64,000 nt of DNA from positions 58,411,172 to 58,475,171 of the forward strand of contig OZ026517.1 in NCBI GenBank assembly GCA_964019695.1. Reading direction: 5' to 3'. A model generated the notes under the pieces. It was not told the DNA's origin. It was given only the letters and a program-made list of their open reading frames with translations, and did not search any database. Both the position numbers and the translations under genes were made by a program. Below are positions 1 through 9,445 of this stretch, one piece after another. The DNA comes from Loripinus fragilis. Taxonomy: Eukaryota; Mollusca; Bivalvia; Lucinida; Lucinidae. Position 1 is the stretch's first letter; each line of letters begins with the position of its first letter.

Positions 1-304
1 ACATTAATTTTGTTTCTAAACAGTAAAATTGCACAGTTTTCATATTGTGAACATTTCACGCGGGTGTATTATATGACTTTTAGGTCACTGTAAAGGCGGC
101 ACCCCATGAATGCGTAATTATGACTGGTCAACCTTAGACATAGGTAAAGCTGAAAATGAGGCGTGGTTAAAAAAAAAACGGTATCATCTTGCGCCATTAC
201 CTCAGTAGTATAGACGCAAAACACATTAGTTAGTCCTTAAAACGCCAGCAAAATAACTGCATCTGAAAATGTCTATTTAACTTAAGCATAGAGGCAAACA
301 TTGT
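1..304. other. No recognised feature
   Basis: AT-rich unique-looking sequence. No coding frame, RNA gene or repeat was recognised. Confidence 0.5.
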
Positions 305-352
305 GGGCCCAGATCAGACTGCTCCTACAGGAGCAGTCTGATCTGGGTCCAC
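305..352. repeat. Palindromic element, family Z copy 1
   Basis: A near-perfect inverted repeat with almost no loop: the arm read from GGGCCCAGATCAGACTGCTC is repeated in reverse on the other side of a short CTACAG centre. It is followed by CACACTGTTCG, the outer motif shared with the other family Z copies (1591, 15995, 30886, 32022, 52871, 57717). No coding capacity. It is probably a very small non-autonomous mobile palindrome; the mobilising enzyme is unknown. Confidence 0.75.
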
Positions 353-796
353 ACTGTTCGTCTATGGGGCTTCAAATATATGAGTAGACGTCAAAAACAT
401 AATTTTTATGATAATGCGCTTTAAGGGTTAATAAATGTTAGTTCTGTGTGTATACGGTTAGGATTTTCATGAAATGCACGCACGTTTGCGCGGCCAAAAC
501 AACTTATTAAATCTTCACCAAATTTTAAATAGAACCTGATTTCCCTTGTTTAGCAGATGACATTGCCGAACAACGCCCAGATATGAATATTTAAGTAACC
601 GCCTTTACATTAATCGAAAGGTCTATTAATACGTCTTTCAGATAATGTGACCCACACTGTATATAAAATTAATGTATTCTTATTTTGGTGCGTTAACACC
701 AGGATTTAGCTATAAAAAGTGATGTTTATAAGCATCAACCAAGAAAGAATGTATAAATTGTATGAAAATGACCCACATCAAACATGTGTCTGCTGG
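353..796. other. No recognised feature
   Basis: AT-rich sequence with no supported gene or repeat. Confidence 0.5.
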
Positions 797-1041
797 TCAG
801 GCCCCGCGGTTATAAAACTTTTTTTCATGCTCAACTCAATCCAGTACGAAATATTTCATGCTCATAAACGTTAAAATGTCAACAATTGTTGGCATTTTAA
901 CATTTAAAAGCATGATAATTACAACAACTGAGACTTTAAAAGCAAGCAAAGTCTTTAATTTTCAGTATTTTAGAGCTTATGAGCAGTTGACATTTTGTGC
1001 TCAGTTGAGCATGGAAAAAGACATAACCTCGGGGCCAGGAC
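797..1041. repeat. Palindromic MITE, family J copy 1
   Basis: The ends are inverted: the left edge reads GGCCCCGCGGTTATAAAACT and the right edge ends in a gttgagcatg / ataacctcggggcc version of the same sequence. Inside, the phrase GTTAAAATGTCAAC is mirrored by GTTGGCATTTTAAC. Other copies lie at 5240-6849 and 52345-52437. The 81-residue frame over this element is a by-product of the repeat. Confidence 0.65.
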
Positions 1042-1590
1042 TCGTTGTCGATACATGTACGCGCACCGATGCAACGTTGCCAATTTTACAGAGGAAAGTT
1101 TGAAACCAGACGTCAAGAAATGGCGTTACTGATCAATTAAGTTTATGTCAAAAACAATTAATTCTGACAGAACACTATGATCAATACATCCAACTGTCAG
1201 GAGGCTGTTACGCTGTAAAATTAACAACCAACAACCATCTTTATGAATCATTTATCATTAGAAACCTTCGTGACATTCAGTAATCAAATATCGCCAACTC
1301 CATTTCGATGTCTGATTAAAAGTAAGCGAATCGTATAACACGTTTGTACTGAGTAGCCTGCCAAATTAGCAGTACCTATTATATCAATCCAACCCCTTCA
1401 TAGCATGAAATCAATATTGTGTTATGAAGAAGAGGGTCCTGTTTGCAATGAATAAGATGGACCATCGTTATTTTTTTCTTCTCAATAGAAAATGTTAGAA
1501 TTCCGGAAGTGCTATTTGATACCCTTGACGTTGGCCTTCGACACACCTTAACCCATATAAGACTAGCGTCCTTTTTGAGGGACGTCATCA
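1042..1590. other. No recognised feature
   Basis: Unique-looking AT-rich sequence. The 73-residue minus-strand frame here resembles nothing I know and ends in the next palindrome. Confidence 0.45.
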
Positions 1591-1653
1591 AACAGTGCAA
1601 AACCAGATCAGACGCCGCAAAACGCGGCGTCTGATCAGGTTCTCCACTGTTTG
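1591..1653. repeat. Palindromic element, family Z copy 2
   Basis: The outer motif AACAGTGCAAAACCAGATCA is mirrored by CTGATCAGGTTCTCCACTGTT. The inner stem is GACGCCGC/GCGGCGTC, unlike copy 1, but remains self-complementary. Confidence 0.75.
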
Positions 1654-2053
1654 CTCACAGAAATTTCTTTTAAAATTTGAATTGAATGAAAAATACCACC
1701 CAACAACCCTAAAATTGGAAAAGGACTCGTCCAATTGGCCATGGTTAGAAATTCTTTTCGGCATAAATGGGTTAAATACTTTGCCCTAGAACATAAACTG
1801 ATTCAGGAATCTATGTTGAAGTTAAAATTTAAAACTGCCCATTTTCTTCATTAAACATTTTAAACTGTCAAGCATAAAAACTATATTAATTTGTAAGAGT
1901 TTAAATAGTGTCTCATTCAACAGCATTGACCGATTTTTAAATTTTGCTCTCATACCCCATTAGGTATATGCGATGGAGTTGGATTGGTAGGCGTGTATAT
2001 ACCACGTGTGTTGATTTATTAGTTAAAGTAACAGGAAGCTATTAAAGTTGAAG
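1654..2053. other. No recognised feature
   Basis: No supported gene or repeat. Confidence 0.5.
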
Positions 2054-2866
2054 GCTCAATCGGAACTAACTCGGCCGATTCCGTGTAATCAGACTCGGAT
2101 GTACATCGAAGATCTACTTTGATCGTTACAAAATGTGACACTGACGTCACAGAAACCATGCCAACACAATAACAAGTATGATGGCAGCAAAACAAATGGT
2201 TATAACCGAAGTTTATGATTTAAAAATCATTAACTTCATTTATTCTGTTGATAAAACGTTTCGGGTAATCAAAATGGTGGATTTTAATGGGACTGGCCCC
2301 ATATGCTACAGTACTATTCTTCTTACGCCAGTTGGAGCTTTTTCATACATAGTAGGCCTACTACTCAGGCTTGATTCTCGAATAGAGCTGAAGAGTATCG
2401 ATTGGCTGAAGGCTAAAGCCCGGCATAATTCGAGAATCGAAGCATGCCTCAGGTGTATATAGGGAGCATTACGCGTAGTACTATGTACCAGAAAGCTCCA
2501 TTTTGTCAGCCGGAAATGGCGTACAGAAAATTAGTTCTGTAGCATGTGTTTTTAGCTCTATTAAAATCGATTATTCTGGTTATCCGAAAAGTTTAATCAA
2601 CAGAATAAAGGAAGTTAATTTATTTTTCAATAAAATATTTTTGCGATATTCTATTGAAAAAAACAACAACTTCATTTATAACCATTTGTTTGCTGCAATC
2701 ACACTTGTTATTGTGTCAACATGGTTTCTGTGACACCAGCGTCTCGTTATATAACGTGATCGTCACGCTATCATCCGCGTTATCATAGTAGATCCTCGAT
2801 GTACATCCGTGGTCTGATTCCACATAATTTTGCGGAATTAGCCGAGACAGTTCCGATTGGGTTTAT
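2054..2866. mobile_element. Foldback element with about 300-bp inverted arms
   Basis: The first approximately 280 bases are repeated in reverse complement at about 2540-2866. Matching landmarks are CGGATGTACATCGA near 2096 against its complement near 2800, GTCACAGAAACCATG at about 2145 against CATGGTTTCTGTGAC at about 2720, and TTTATTCTGTTGAT near 2237 against its complement near 2597. A second smaller inverted pair lies in the centre (2364-2456), built on TGATTCTCGAATA. The whole locus could fold into one long imperfect hairpin. The 94- and 76-residue frames are shadows of the arms. Confidence 0.7.
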
Positions 2867-2989
2867 AAGCTTATGCAATAAGTACCAAAATCTCGTATGT
2901 TGACGAAGTTTTATATATTTATGGTACCTTACACTTATTTCGATGAAATACCACATGCAAATATTTGACCTTGACCAATACATTAAAAC

Positions 2990-3181
2990 CTGGAAAATTC
3001 TACTTCCGATTGTTTGAAATACTCGATAATTCGAATTAAATTTCGGACACGATAGATTTAGATAAGAGGACCTATTTATGAACTATTTTTAAACTACTGT
3101 CTATAAAACAGATGTTTTTGGTGCGTAAAAGAAACGTCTCCCTGGGAGGCGTTTCTTTTACGAACGCAAAACATTTGTTTG
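2990..3181 (+). repeat. Dispersed repeat, family O copy 1, with terminal palindrome
   Basis: Contains GAAATACTCGATAATTCG, AGGACCTATTTATGA and then a tight hairpin (3121-3164) built on GCGTAAAAGAAACG with only a few loop bases. The same three landmarks in the same order occur on the minus strand at 7145-7330, so this is a repeat family rather than a local accident. Confidence 0.65.
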
Positions 3182-3214
3182 GTGCAAATGGTTTGGGTTC
3201 GTATCATATCATAT

Positions 3215-3474
3215 CAAATGTTTGATACAAAGGGAGCACAGTGGCTCAGTGCTTGACTAGAGACCGAGGGGCCGCGGGTTCGAGCCTCACAGGCGTCACT
3301 GTGTGGGGCCGCGGGTTCGAGCCTCACCGGCGTCACTGTGTTGTGGTCCTTGAGCAAGACACGCTTATCCTAGCTTAGTACTGGTTCAACCCAGGAAGAC
3401 GCGTCCCTGTTTAACTGAATGATTGTTGATGGGACGTAAAGAATCAAATCAAACATACAAATGTTTGATACAAA
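3215..3474 (+). mobile_element. tRNA-derived SINE with 17-bp target-site duplication
   Basis: The SINE body (3232-3457) is flanked by perfect copies of CAAATGTTTGATACAAA at 3215-3231 and 3458-3474. The head has an A-box (GTGGCTCAGTG) and B-box (GGTTCGAGCC); the middle has the V-SINE-like phrase CCTTGAGCAAGACAC; the tail ends GATGGGACGTAAAGAATCAA. A 36-bp segment containing the B-box is tandemly duplicated (about 3268-3303 and 3304-3340), so this copy carries two B-boxes. It is transcribed by RNA polymerase III if active and depends on a partner LINE for mobility. Confidence 0.88.
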
Positions 3475-3717
3475 ACAAATAAGGATAATCATTTTGGGGG
3501 TTATACCTGTACATTCTTATGTCTACCTCCCTACAATTCGAACTTTTGATATGTTTTTTAAAATAAAAGATCTAGTCCCTAGCACTTTGAATTAACGGGA
3601 TCTGGCATAGATATTTCAAGATAATATGAATATGTACTCGACCGTCGTATGTTCCAAGAACTCCTTTTCCTTTGCGTATTCAATTTGGATATTTTTGCAT
3701 GATGTTAAAAAATTTGG

Positions 3718-3905
3718 GCCTCGAGGCGAAAACCCTGTCTTCGGAGGTCTACGAACAGCAAAGACGCAGACCATCCTGCGCATTCTGATCAGCGCCTTTG
3801 TAATTCGCTTTTTTGAAAGTATCATATCTAAGCTTACTACAAGCGAAATTTCATTTTTCTAGCTAGTCTCTGTAGCTGAGGAGACTAGTTTGAGTCTCAC
3901 TTTGT
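3718..3905 (+). repeat. MITE, family Y copy 1
   Basis: Carries CCTGTCTTCGGAGGTCTACG, an imperfect palindrome around AGCAAAGACGCAG and CAGCGCCTTTGTAATTCGC, and an end resembling GAGACTAGTTTGAG. Related copies lie at 32600-32770, 36160-36215, 56490-56705 and 60790-60885. Two short frames on opposite strands are products of the palindrome. Confidence 0.65.
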
Positions 3906-4150
3906 CGGAAACCCCATAGACAGGTTTTCTCGCGTCGCGGCCCTATTTATAGCCTTTGGGTGTTGTTCCTCCGTAAAATCAGCGTTTTCAAGAATAAAGT
4001 GTTAAGGCCTGTTTTTTATCAACAGACGCCACTAACAGGCAAAGAGTATGCATACGGGTCCTTTACCCTACACACATGCTTGTAAGCAGCGTCTGCTCTG
4101 ATCAACCGAGCCTCGGCTTCGTTAAGCCCTAAATCCCACAGGCATGCACT

Positions 4151-4513
4151 GAGCCTCCGCTTGTCAAACTAAAGCAGCCTGCGTTTCCGCTAGTCAAACT
4201 CAAGCAGCATGCGCTTCCGCTAGTCAAGCTAAAGCAGCCTGCGCTTCCGCTAGTCAAACTAAAGCAGCCCACGCTTCCGCTAGTAAAGCTAAAGCAGCCC
4301 GCGCTTCCGCTAGTCAAACTAAAGCAGCCTGTGCTTCCGCTAGTCAAACTATAGCAGCCAGTGCTTCCGCTAGTCAAACAAAAGCAGCATGTGTTTCCGC
4401 TAGTCAAATTGGTCAAATTAAAGCAGCCTGCGCTTCCGTTAATCCAACTAAAGCAGCCTCCGCTTCCGCTAGTCAAGCTCAAGCAGCCTGCACTTCCGCT
4501 AGTCAAGCTACAA
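4151..4513. repeat. 30-bp minisatellite, about 12 units
   Basis: A tandem array of a 30-bp unit, for example CTTCCGCTAGTCAAACTAAA followed by GCAGCCTGCG, with point differences and one short internal expansion near 4405. Because 30 is divisible by three, frames stay open through the array on both strands; the minus strand gives a 134-residue frame of a decapeptide like LTSGSAGCFS. I see no promoter, splice context or non-repetitive coding flank, so I call it a minisatellite rather than a gene. Confidence 0.85.
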
Positions 4514-4821
4514 CATACACTGCTTATATACATAAAATATGTAATAAATAACCATACAAAATGTCTAACTGCGCAAGCGCTTTAATAGAATGCATGTTCT
4601 CACAGTTGATGTTGCCGACCAAGTAGCGCACTTATGTGAAACCTGTTCAGCTACAGAGACTAGCTAGAATGTTCAGTGAATTATTGCATGTTTGGCTAAT
4701 GCTCTTTCTAATGGGCGAAAACCAAAGGCGATAGTCAGACTGTGTGGATGAATGTACTGGCTTGAGCCTCTTTTTCACTTACAGCACCCAAAGGCTACCC
4801 ATTCAGTATATAGTGTATGAA
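4514..4821. other. No recognised feature
   Basis: About 300 bases with no supported gene; GAGACTAGCTAGAATG near 4657 faintly resembles a family Y end. Confidence 0.4.
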
Positions 4822-4880
4822 AACCATCGGCCCGCTAGTGAAACGCCATTCAAATGGCGTTTCGCTTGCGGGCCGATGGT
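4822..4880. repeat. Palindromic element, family V copy 1
   Basis: A hairpin centred on ATTCAAAT with arms containing GAAACGCCATT and its complement, and outer stems ACCATCGGCCCGC/GCGGGCCGATGGT. A second copy is nested in another element at 25814-25886. Confidence 0.8.
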
Positions 4881-5239
4881 GGGCGGCTTATATGTTTAAT
4901 GGGTTTCTCTCTTCCAGGTCCAATTGATTTCCAATGTGCCAGTCAGTCTAGATCTACTTTTGTTTGGAAGCTCGTTGTACAATAATACAATTGTATCACC
5001 TTTGCGCATTGAAATACAACTGATCGACCCCAAGGGACCTCGCCTATCAGTATAATTATCCAAATGATCGACTTCATTATCAATGAATGTAACTCACTAA
5101 CAGTCCTTTTATGAGATGATATAAAAACGTTAGACCACCGAAAGTGTCTAGGTTTCAATATTGTGATCTTTTAATAAAAACTAAAAAACAAGACTCATTA
5201 GTAGCCCGAATTCCCTTTTCAGTTGCTTCAGATTATTCC
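4881..5239. other. No recognised feature
   Basis: No supported gene or repeat. Confidence 0.45.
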
Positions 5240-6849
5240 AAGGTTATAAAACGCTTTTAATCCTCAACTCCTACATGTCAAATAAGCATGAATTTTCAAC
5301 TGCTCATAGAAAGAAGAACACTGAAAATAACGATTTTTCCGGCTTAAAACTTTGGGGCGTTGTATTTATCCAGCTTATAAATGTTAAAATGCCAACTATC
5401 CAGCTAATAAATGTTAAAATGCCAATATAACTGTTGACATTTTCACAATTAATTAGACTGGCCCCTGTCGTTGTTGTTGGTTTCTTAACAATTTATGAGC
5501 AGGATAAATTTCATGCTTACATGTAGTTAGGTTGAGCATGAACAAGACAAATTCGACGAATTTATATCCCCGACGAAGGGTTATTTGAGAGAAACATGTA
5601 AATCACAAAACATAAATCCCATTTATCTAACCCTTAGTTCACCTTCAGTATCATTCAGATCATAACAATCACCTGTCAAGTATGCTTTAGTGCTTAGTTT
5701 AATAAAAAAAATATACTTACATCTGCACAATTTCAATATCTGACCTTTAAACCCAACCCCAGAGGTCAAAGGTGTGTGTAAATTCAAAGTGTTACCTTGC
5801 ATGTAGGTCTACACTTCTTCCACTTTCATTCGATACATGACCACTTTTTGAAAGGAAAAAGAAAATGACCTCTTGACCCCACCCCAGGGGTCTTTGGTGT
5901 GTGTAATGACAGCATATTTGCTTTCATGGTGCTCTGTGCTCAATTCCCTTTAATTTGATATGCAACATGACTACTTTCAGAAAAAGATATAGTTTGACCC
6001 CACCCCCTGGGTCGAGGGTGTGTCTGTGGGCAAAATATTTGCTACCATGTTGCTGCCAGCGTTGTCAGCTTTAATTTGATATGCAACATGACTACTTTCA
6101 GAAAAAGATATAGTTTGACCTTTTGACCCCACCCCCCTGGGTCGAGGATGTGTCTGTGGGCAAAATATTTGCTACCATTTTGCTGCCAGCGTCGTCAGCT
6201 TTAATTTGACATGCAACATGACCATATTCTGAAAAAGTTTAATTTTGACCTCGGCCCCACCCCCTTAGTCCACCCAACAGGCTCGGACCCAGGCCTTCAA
6301 ACTAAAATCCCGTTTGATATGTTTCATATCTATTACTGCTCTGCCTGTATGCAAAATTTCAGCAAAAAATATTAACAATTGTCATAGTTATTGCGAAATT
6401 TAAATATTTGACCTTTGACCCCTTAGGTGGGGCCAAAGGGAGTGGGGTAAAAGTTTGACACTGCCATGCTTAGCTACAGGCACTTGGCAATCATGGTCTA
6501 ATAGTGAGAAGTTGTTAAATATAATAGCTTTGATGAAATGTGAAGATAATCACACAAAAAAGCTAATATAGGTTTTGCCTTATAATTGCCTATACTAAAA
6601 CAAGGGCAATAACTCCGAGTGTTAAGGGGTCGATCTTGACCAAACTTATAGGATATCGAGAGACCATGGTATTTATCATTTGTACCAAGAGTAAATCAAA
6701 TCTGGCCAATAGGTACTGAGATATGGTTGCGGACGGACGGACGGACGGAAGGACGCACGGAATGGACGGACGGACGCACGGACGACGCCCAAACTATATC
6801 CCTCCGACTTCGTCGGGGGATAAAAAGTTAAAAACCTCGAGGCCAGGTT
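5240..6849. repeat. Family J copy 2, split by element A copy 1
   Basis: Left part (5240-5541) starts AAGGTTATAAAACG and ends GGTTGAGCATG, as in the J copy at 52345-52437. The expected J end (AAAAGTTTTATAACCTC) reappears, slightly changed, immediately after element A at 6823-6849 as AAAAGTTAAAAACCTCGAGG. J is therefore the older element and A landed near its right end. Confidence 0.65.
5543..6822 (+). mobile_element. Family A TIR element, copy 1 (about 1.28 kb)
   Basis: Ends are inverted: TATATCCCCGACGAAGGG at the left and its counterpart CTTCGTCGGGGGATA at the right. The left end also carries AAATTCGACGAATTT, shared by all full copies. The interior has tandem-like blocks of about 120-190 bases built on 'gaccttttgaccccacccc...gggtgtgtctgtgggcaaaatatttgctaccat...gcaacatgac'. 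Next to the right end is a (CGGA)n microsatellite (about 6728-6780). No transposase frame is present, so it is non-autonomous. Further copies: 33629-34904 (minus), 46640-47776 (plus) and a partial one at 7969-9340 (minus). Confidence 0.8.
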
Positions 6850-7144
6850 GCAAGTTGATGAGGAAAATCCTGAAAAATGGGCCAAAATATGGAAGATATT
6901 CTTCCATACCAATAGATGTAAATACCTCTACATTCCAGATAAATGTCAGTGGATCAAAAGTCTACAGAAATAAACAATGACCATGGCGTCGTATTCATGG
7001 ATGTTATTGAACATAGTGCTCGGTACGAGGGGTTTTATTTCGAATTACCAGTAGTTCGAATAATAGGTTGAGAGACATTAAATATCCCTCCTCCCCCAAA
7101 AAATAAAAAAAAAAAACAGATAATTGTCACTTTTTTTTCTACAA

Positions 7145-7330
7145 TATGCATAAGTTTTGGGAGCGTAAAAGAAACGCCTCAATGAGACGTTTCTTTTACG
7201 CATCCATATTATATGTGTTACTAAAGACAGTTATTATAAGAGATCATAAATAGGTCCTACATGTATGTCTGAATTCAGTGTGTCTGAAATTTATTTTGAA
7301 TTAGCGAGTATTTCGAAAAAGTTTGAATTT
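7145..7330 (-). repeat. Family O copy 2 with terminal palindrome
   Basis: The reverse complement of the 2990-3165 element: the hairpin GAGCGTAAAAGAAACG (7161-7206) comes first, then CATAAATAGGTCCT and GAATTAGCGAGTATTTCG. Confidence 0.65.
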
Positions 7331-7690
7331 TCGGGAATTTACTGTATATACAATAGGCTGCAGTAGCAAACGATATTTCAAGGTTTCACATACAGTGTAC
7401 ATTGAGAAAGACATGTTTCAGAAATTATATAAATTCCTGGTATATTTCGATAAGTTTGAAACGTTATTTTTCGCATCCTAAAATCAATACTTAACTTAAG
7501 CTCTCCTTAACTTTAAGGAGGCATTGTAATTTGGGCCCAGGTTGATCCAGAAATTTAAAGTTCTTCATCATGTCAGACTTGACGACAAGAGGTAACAGTT
7601 TAAATATACACTTAACAAAATTTCGAATTGGTCACGTTTTAAACTACTTTTTTTCTGATCAAGCGCTAATAAAATTCAAATTAATTTTTG
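7331..7690. other. No recognised feature
   Basis: Unique-looking AT-rich sequence. Confidence 0.45.
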
Positions 7691-7699
7691 CCTATATAT

Positions 7700-7845
7700 G
7701 TGCAGTGTAGAGCCACAAAATGCTCCATACACAATATGCTCTCTCGAGGTGCATATTGTGTACCCTGCATACACAATATGCTCCCCCTTAAATCAGGAGC
7801 ATATTGTGTAGGACATGTATCATACCTACACAATATGCTCCCTAG
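7700..7845. repeat. Cluster of GCATATTGTGTA palindromes (left outlier)
   Basis: Several inverted pairs of GAGCATATTGTGTA and TACACAATATGCTC, separated by different short loops (for example CCCTGCA at about 7762 and a longer loop around ACATGTATCAT at about 7812). The same stem builds the 9.4-11.5 kb array and the 12.46-12.62 kb cluster. Overlapping frames are shadows. Confidence 0.8.
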
Positions 7846-7850
7846 CTGAG

Positions 7851-7968
7851 GAGCGCAGTCGTGGTAGAGTGCTTGACCCGATATCGATGGGTTGCGGGTT
7901 CCAGCCGCACCTGAAGCACTGCGTTGTGTTCTACATGACACTAAATATCCTGTGCTCAGTACTGGTTT
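7851..7968 (+). mobile_element. 5' part of a tRNA-derived SINE, cut by element A copy 4
   Basis: GAGCGCAGTCGTGGTAGAG and GGGTTGCGGGTTCCAG correspond to the A- and B-box region, followed by GCACTGCGTTGTG. The copy runs to CAGTACTGGTTT, where the SINE should continue into CAACCCAGG but instead meets the CCCCCGATGAAGTCGGGGGA end of an A-type element. Confidence 0.7.
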
Positions 7969-8127
7969 CCCCCCCGATGAAGTCGGGGGATATTGTTTTG
8001 GCGTCGGCCGTCTGTGCACCCGTCTGTCTGTCTGTCTGTCCACCTGTCCTTCCAGAAACATACCTAAGTACCTATTAGTCAGATTTGGTGCATTCTCTGC
8101 ATGAATGGATAGTACCATGGACAGTCC

Positions 8128-8435
8128 CAAGTGTGGATCCAGAGGGGGGGGGGGGGGGGTAGGGGGTCAGGACCTCCCCCAGAAAATCACAAGTTATATA
8201 TTTTCTATAGGAATAAGCAATTGGAACCCCCCACCCCGGAAAAAGTTGGACCCCCCCCCCCCTGGAAAATGTTCGACCCCCTCAGGAACCTTGAAAAATG
8301 ATAGTTTTCTTTGAAATTAACCATTTGCGACCTTTAAAATAAGCTGAGGACTAAAAATAAGGTTGTCAGAGCTTTTTTGTCAGATTGACCTGGACCCCCC
8401 CCCCCCCCTGACGAAAATTCCTGGATCCGCGCATG
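8128..8435. mobile_element. MITE, family U copy 1, with 7-bp TSD
   Basis: Termini are CAAGTGTGGATCCAG and CTGGATCCGCGCATG (inverted), flanked by direct repeats ACAGTCC at 8121-8127 and 8436-8442 (8 bp if the adjoining G is counted). The interior is notable for G17-, C13- and C14-type homopolymer runs. A second copy is at 25699-26017. A 7-8-bp TSD would suit hAT-type mobilisation, but this is inference. Confidence 0.8.
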
Positions 8436-9123
8436 ACAGTCCTATATCGTATAAGTTTCGTCAAGATCAACTGATAAACTCATTATTGCTCTGGCACTTA
8501 TAATGCAAAAGTTGTAATGGCTTTCTTAGAGTAATGATCTAAACATTTCCCCAAAGCTATTATGTATAAAAAGCCTGTAGATAAGTATGACGGTGTAAAA
8601 TGTAAAAATAAATACCCCGCCCACTTGAATCTTTAGGCAAGGTCAAAGGTCATATACATTAATTTGGCAATAACTTAGTCAATTTTCAATATTATTACCG
8701 AAACTTTGTAAGCAGACAGATAAAAACAACAATAGATATGAAATATATCAGACTGGCTATTTGATTGGATGCCTGGGTCCGATCCCCTGGGTAGATTTAG
8801 GGGATGGGGCGATTCCAAAATGAAACTTATTCTGAATATTGTCATGCTGCATATAAAATTAAGGGAACAGCACATGACAGCAACATGATAGCAACTATTT
8901 AGCACGCAGAGACACCATTGACCACTGAGGAAGGGGGTCAAAATGTCAACGCATTTTCACCTTGAAATTAGTCATGTTTCGTAGAGCGCCTTGAAAGCAA
9001 GCATTCTGTCCTTACATACACCCTAACCCCTTGGGTTTTGCAAAAGGTCAAATGTTCATTTATTGAATATGGTCATGCTGCATATCAAATAGAAGGGACT
9101 TACGCATGCAGCAACATGGTAGC

Positions 9124-9160
9124 AGTGACCTATATTAGATAGGTCTTATATAGGTCACTG
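9124..9160. repeat. Short palindrome
   Basis: AGTGACCTATATTAGATAGG faces its complement ending TATATAGGTCACT, interrupting a block of the A-like element. Confidence 0.7.
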
Positions 9161-9445
9161 ATGGTAGCAAGTATTGCTCCAGAAGACACACCGCGACTTC
9201 GGGGGTGGGTCAAAAGATAAAAATTTTTTTTCTGAAATCAATCATGTTGAAGATCAGAATGGAGTGTATAGCACACTGAAAGTACAAATGTCAAAGATCA
9301 CCCACACTAGATCAAATTAAAGGGGGGAAAGTGTAGATTTACTTTAAGGTGGCCAATCACGTGGTCTGACTGATTGGGTTCACGGACTGCACAAAACAGT
9401 TATCGGACATCAAAAGTAAGGAAAATCTGCTGTTGTGCGTTATAT

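Larger units (their letters stand above)
7969..9340 (-). mobile_element. Family A-like element, copy 4, partial
   Basis: Begins with CCCCCGATGAAGTCGGGGGA and GTTTTGGCGTCGGCCGT plus a (CTGT)n run, as in the minus-strand copy at 33629. It continues with diverged blocks containing AATATGGTCATGCTGCATAT. The opposite TIR is missing, so it is truncated near 9340, just before the palindrome array. A separate MITE is nested at 8128-8435, and a palindrome built on AGTGACCTATATTAG at 9124-9160. Confidence 0.65.

Noticed and set aside
4129..4533. 134-residue minus-strand frame as a repetitive protein gene
   Set aside because: It is fully explained by the 30-bp minisatellite; no unique coding flank or expression signal is visible.
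6676..6980. Short frames on both strands with Asp/Gly/Arg or Arg/Ser/Val repeats
   Set aside because: They translate the (CGGA)n microsatellite at the end of element A.
7681..8130. 149-residue minus-strand frame
   Set aside because: It translates palindromes, a SINE fragment and a TIR element in succession.
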